64,000 nt of DNA, taken from NCBI RefSeq assembly GCF_013002715.1, contig NZ_JABENB010000001.1, positions 682,001 to 746,000 on the forward strand, written 5' to 3'. The position numbers and the translations under genes were made by a program. Below are positions 60,728 to 64,000 of this stretch, in pieces; within the stretch, counting starts at the first letter, position 1; each line of letters begins with the position of its first letter. The notes under the pieces were generated by a model that saw nothing but the letters and a program-made list of their open reading frames with translations, was not told the DNA's origin and did no database searches. This DNA is from Flexivirga aerilata (lineage in GTDB: Bacteria; Actinomycetota; Actinomycetes; Actinomycetales; Dermatophilaceae).

Positions 60728-61278
60728 AGCGGAACGCCGAATTCCTTTGCGACACCGGCCAATCCGGCCGAATAGCCGAGGCCCAGCGCGCGGATCTTCC
60801 AGTCGCCGTTGTGTTTGTAGAGCTCCACCAGCTTCAGCGCGGTCTCATTGCCGAGGCCGTCGGCGAAGTCGACGGTGGAGATGATCGACGCGCCGCCGTC
60901 GAGGTTGAGGAGCCGGACGACGAGGCTGCGCAGCTGGCCGAGGGTGCGACTGCTACCGCCGCCCTCGGACAGGTAGAGCACGAAGACGATCTTGGCGACG
61001 TCGTCGGGCACGGCGTCGAGCTCGACCTCGACCTGCTCGTCGTCGCCGCCGAGCGCCTGCTCCAGCTGCGCGGTGGACAGGTCGGCGGAGACCAGCTGGT
61101 TGAAGTAGACAACGTGTTCGGGTGAGAGGGCCCGGCCGTCGGCACCGACGAGCACGGTCAGCAGCGCCAGGTTGTCGTCGAGCGACCGCTCGCCGCCGGT
61201 GTTCCAGGACACCCCGACGACGACACCCTTGAGGTCGGGCAACTCCCGGCGCAGCGCGATGTTCGCACCCTTGGCCAT
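60724..61278 (-). CDS. terD: TerD-family stress protein
   Basis: 184 residues: MAKGANIALRRELPDL, VVGVSWNTGG, NLALLTVLVGADG, then an acidic LGGDDEQVEVELDAVPDDV in the place of the usual GDNxTGxGxGDDE, so calcium ligands are partly altered. Ends with NGDWKIRALGLGYSAGLAGVA. ATG 61278 is chosen by similarity to the MAxxLSKG start; GTG 61287 is possible. Confidence 0.88.
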   Translation of the reverse strand: MAKGANIALRRELPDLKGVVVGVSWNTGGERSLDDNLALLTVLVGADGRALSPEHVVYFNQLVSADLSTAQLEQALGGDDEQVEVELDAVPDDVAKIVFVLYLSEGGGSSRTLGQLRSLVVRLLNLDGGASIISTVDFADGLGNETALKLVELYKHNGDWKIRALGLGYSAGLAGVAKEFGVPL

Positions 61279-61327
61279 GGGGCTCACGATGGCTTGTCCT
61301 CCCGTGACGTCTCGTCGTATGGCGTCA

Positions 61328-61834
61328 TCACAGGTCGAGTTCCGACCCGCCGAACTTGTCCTGCAGGAACCGTCCGTGCACCTGCAGCGCACTCAGGTCG
61401 CGCTGCCGCCCCGCCGCGGCGAGCTCCTCGACGCTGCGCCGCAGCGTGGTCAGCTGCTCGACGAGCGCGTCGGTCGCGGCCGCCTCACCCTGGGGTCCGG
61501 CGGCGCGGACCGCACCGACATACGCCCGGATCGAGCCGGGCAGATAGTCGGTCAGCGTGCCGTTGATCGCGACCCGGACCCCGATGTCGAGCCGGGACGC
61601 GTCGCCGCCGGTGAGCACCTCACGGATCGTGTCGGTGACCGCGCGGGCCAGCACGACGCCGATCGTCGGCAGGTCGGCGGCGCTGCTGTTGATCTCCAGG
61701 ACCAGGGACCGCACTTTGGCGAGCAGCGCCTCGACGGAGTCGCTGTCGGCGGCGGCACGCTGCTCCACCGGCGCGACCGCGTGCGCCGCGCGCGACGACC
61801 CGTCGGGGTCGAAGAGTCGAGACAGCAATCCCAC
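61328..61834 (-). CDS. Uncharacterised Ter/TelA-associated protein
   Basis: 168 residues, soluble and predicted mostly helical, beginning MGLLSRLFDPDG. Features include the hydrophobic helix LPTIGVVLARAVTDTIREVL and a C-terminal coiled-coil-like LVEQLTTLRRSVEELAAAG. No family recognised. It lies between telA and a terD gene, all leftward, so it is presumably part of the same operon. Confidence 0.7.
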   Translation of the reverse strand: MGLLSRLFDPDGSSRAAHAVAPVEQRAAADSDSVEALLAKVRSLVLEINSSAADLPTIGVVLARAVTDTIREVLTGGDASRLDIGVRVAINGTLTDYLPGSIRAYVGAVRAAGPQGEAAATDALVEQLTTLRRSVEELAAAGRQRDLSALQVHGRFLQDKFGGSELDL

Positions 61835-61906
61835 GTTCGCGACCCTACTCGTGCCTCAGGTATGACGTGGCGCGCCCCGGAGCGGACGCCCACGTCATAC
61901 GGTCGC

Positions 61907-63337
61907 TCACTGCTGGCCGGGACGGAGCTGCTGCTGACCGGGTCCCGGCTGGAACGACCCCGCGGTGGTCGCGTCGATGCCCTGCTGGCGCATCGAGCGC
62001 TCGAGGTAGGGCTTGGCGCGCTGCACCTGGCCCTCCAGGGCGCCGATGGTTTGGGCCATGGATTGCGTTGCCTGCGAACGGAACTGGTCGATCGCGTCCA
62101 TGGTCTGGAAGACGTTGTCGAAGGCCGCCTGCAGCTTGTCGATCTCGATCGTGCTGCTCGCCGCCTGCTGGTTGATCTCGGCGCCCTGGGTCTTCAACTG
62201 CTGCGAGGTCTGCTCGATCAGGTTGGAGGTGGTGCTGTTGAGCGCGGTGATCTGGTCGAGGACGACCTTCTGCTGGGCGAGCGCCTGGCTGACGATGACC
62301 GCGGTGCGCAGTGCCGCGACGGTCGTGGTCTGGGCGCGGTCGACGCCGCGGATCAGCTCCTGGTTGTTCTTGCGCACCAGGTCCAGCGCGAGGTAACCCT
62401 GCACCGACACGGCCATCTGGGTCATGATGTCCTGCCGCCGCTGCCGCACCGCGAAGAGCACGTCCGACTTCATGATGTTGGCGTCCTCGGTGCGTCCTGC
62501 CGCCTCCAACTCGCCGACCTTGTTGGCGACCGCGGTGTCGAGAGCAGTGGCGAGCTGGTTGTACTCACCGAGCTTCTGCATCGCCTGCCACATGTTGTTG
62601 CGCTCGACCTCGATCGAGGCGTTGTCCTTGCGCAACTCGTCCTGACCGGCGGCGAGCGAGCGGATGATCGCGTCCAGGTGGCTCTGCGCCGACTGGTACT
62701 TCATGAAGTAGTTCTCGATCTTGTTGCCGCCGGGCAGCCACTTCAGCATCTTCTTGGGGCCCTTGAGGTCGGCCCGGTTGGGGTCGAGATCGGTGATCGT
62801 GCGGCGCAGGTCGATCAGCGTGCCGCCGACCTTGCTCTGTGCGGAGTCCTTGCCGGCCTGCGCGGCGGGGCGCTGCAGCATCCGGTTGGACACGTCGGAG
62901 GAGCGGCGGATCTCCGTGTCGCCCATGTTGACGATCGAGTTGACCTTCTCGGCGAAGGACGGCGCCTTCATGTCCATCGCGGTCAGCTCATTGACGAACG
63001 CCTGCGCCTTCCGGTCCAGCTCGGTCTGCGCTTCGGGCGCGACCGGGATCGCCTGCACGGCCTGCTGCTCCTGGACGACGGCGACCGGCTGCGGCGCCTC
63101 GAGCACCAGCGAGGTGTCGTTCGGCGCGGCGACCGGCGGCAGGTTCGGCGCCGGCGGCGGCGCCGTCTGGGTGGGCGGGGCCTGTGTCGGTGGGGCCTGC
63201 TGGGGAGCAGGCGCCGGGGGCGCCTGCTGCGGCTGGGGTGCCGGCTGGCCGGGCTGCGGCTGCTGGGGCCCGCCCTGCTGGCCGTTGTTCTGCTGCCACT
63301 GGTCGCCGAGCCCGCCGCTCAGGTCGAGGTTGGACAT
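61907..63337 (-). CDS. telA: TelA toxic-anion-resistance protein
   Basis: 476 residues. The first ~105 are a Pro/Gln/Ala-rich linker (APQQAPPTQAPPTQ). The TelA domain follows: RRTITDLDPNRADLKGPKKM, KIENYFMKYQSAQSHLDAII, LGEYNQLATALD and RKNNQELIRGVDRAQTTTVAALRTAV, long helices as in the family. TelA is linked to tellurite and toxic-anion tolerance in Ter systems; the mechanism is unknown. Confidence 0.92.
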   Translation of the reverse strand: MSNLDLSGGLGDQWQQNNGQQGGPQQPQPGQPAPQPQQAPPAPAPQQAPPTQAPPTQTAPPPAPNLPPVAAPNDTSLVLEAPQPVAVVQEQQAVQAIPVAPEAQTELDRKAQAFVNELTAMDMKAPSFAEKVNSIVNMGDTEIRRSSDVSNRMLQRPAAQAGKDSAQSKVGGTLIDLRRTITDLDPNRADLKGPKKMLKWLPGGNKIENYFMKYQSAQSHLDAIIRSLAAGQDELRKDNASIEVERNNMWQAMQKLGEYNQLATALDTAVANKVGELEAAGRTEDANIMKSDVLFAVRQRRQDIMTQMAVSVQGYLALDLVRKNNQELIRGVDRAQTTTVAALRTAVIVSQALAQQKVVLDQITALNSTTSNLIEQTSQQLKTQGAEINQQAASSTIEIDKLQAAFDNVFQTMDAIDQFRSQATQSMAQTIGALEGQVQRAKPYLERSMRQQGIDATTAGSFQPGPGQQQLRPGQQ

Positions 63338-63557
63338 CTCTGCAAGCCTCCTGTTGTCGCTCGCGAACTCCGCCAGAGCGCGTCGCCGCGGCCGTTCCGC
63401 GGACCCCCGAGTTCGCTCATCACCTTACGGACCCCCGACGGGGTCGGGAACACCCCGCCGCTGGGACCTGGACCGGCGTATGACGCACGGCCGCTCCACC
63501 CGGCTCCAACGTGTGAGGAGCGCGTGGAGTTCACGCGGCTGCCGTCATACGGCTCCG

Positions 63558-63899
63558 TCAGTGGATGAGCTCCTGCCAGTTCGGCGGCACGGCGCCCTGC
63601 GGGCCGGGCACCGGCTGGTCGACCGGGTGCGCGTGCGGCGGCGCCAGCTGCGGCGCGGGCCCGACCTGCTGGGTGGAGTAGTCGAAGGCCCAGTCCTCGC
63701 CGGGTTCGAAACTGACGATGATCGGGTGGCCGGTCTCGGCGTTGTGCTGGGTGGCGTGCTGCGACGGGGAGGTGTCGCAGCAGCCGATGTGCCCGCAGGC
63801 GGCGCAGCGGCGCAGGTGCACCCACCACCCGCCGGTCGCGAGGCATTCCTGGCAGCCGGTGCCGGACGGCGGCACGTTGGGGTCGATGTCCTCAGCCAT
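63558..63899 (-). CDS. UBP-type zinc-finger protein
   Basis: 113 residues. GCQECLATGGWWVHLRRCAACGHIGCCDTS, HATQHNAETGHPIIVSFEPG and FDYSTQQ are the UBP zinc-finger pattern (Cys/His ligands) that in eukaryotes binds free ubiquitin C-termini. Bacterial single-domain forms are common in actinobacteria with unknown partners. ATG 63899 is preferred over the frame opening at 63983. A 220-bp gene-free spacer with no recognised signal separates it from telA. Confidence 0.88.
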   Translation of the reverse strand: MAEDIDPNVPPSGTGCQECLATGGWWVHLRRCAACGHIGCCDTSPSQHATQHNAETGHPIIVSFEPGEDWAFDYSTQQVGPAPQLAPPHAHPVDQPVPGPQGAVPPNWQELIH

Positions 63900-64000
63900 G
63901 CTTCGACCCTGGCACAAGAGCGGCACCCCCGGGGCGGTCAACGATGGATCTGGCAGCGGATCTGCGGCAGGCCGATCCCCCACGGGGACCTGCAGGAAGG

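Overview
The window is about 70% G+C. It is packed with short-spaced, often ATGA/GTGA-overlapping genes that use GTG and occasional TTG starts, and carries typical actinobacterial families: ArfABC, an IclR-controlled pca operon, DUF1345, class F sortase, and the TerD/TelA cluster. This points to a member of the Actinomycetota, most likely Micrococcales; a Dermacoccaceae or Intrasporangiaceae-like genus is my guess from gene content, not proven. No rRNA, tRNA, CRISPR array, phage or IS transposase was recognised.

Left region (1-11.1 kb): a Dpp/Opp-type ABC transporter (cut by the window edge) is followed by a group that reads as the tailoring half of an actinorhodin-like type II aromatic polyketide pathway. 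It holds an ActIII-type ketoreductase, a two-domain aromatase/cyclase, a DUF1684 protein, a drug exporter, an ActVA-ORF5-like flavin oxygenase, an ActVI-ORF1-like dehydrogenase, an ABM-type monooxygenase, an ActIV-like metallo-beta-lactamase-fold cyclase/thioesterase and a SnoaL-like protein. No ketosynthase, chain-length factor or ACP lies inside the window.

11-16.3 kb: small redox and acetyltransferase genes, a pterin-dehydratase/VOC fusion, then a PIN-RHH toxin-antitoxin pair, a restriction-endonuclease-like gene and an AAA ATPase that look like a small mobile or defence patch. 16.4-30 kb: housekeeping and accessory genes (alcohol dehydrogenase, secreted metalloprotease, PPK2, LysR/MFS pair, pyridoxal kinase, rhodanese, Fpg/Nei glycosylase, App1-like phosphatase, MarR, acyl-CoA ligase, ThpR).

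29.3-33.4 kb: MurNAc recycling, with murQ-murR divergent from a degenerate BadF-type kinase homologue and anmK. 33.4-36.2 kb: an ABC/CPBP membrane operon. 36.4-40.8 kb: an arfA-arfB-arfC operon whose ArfC is very large (1114 aa) and carries four sunset domains. 41-49.7 kb: a YtcJ-type amidohydrolase, then a complete 4-hydroxybenzoate-to-3-oxoadipate unit (IclR regulator, pcaHGBDC, pobA, pcaK), with matching operator-like boxes before pcaH and pcaK.

49.7-64 kb: an amidase, then a Ter stress-response locus: two tandem phosphoribosyltransferases, a HAD phosphatase, three clear TerD proteins, one divergent Ter-type protein, a DUF475/TerC membrane protein, TelA and a UBP-type zinc-finger protein. 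A sortase/DUF4397/secreted-protein/CopD module is embedded in it. Two window-wide signals stand out. The heptamer GNCATAC is strongly over-represented and bends codon choice in many genes. A REP-like intergenic repeat is also found translated inside one Ter-cluster protein.
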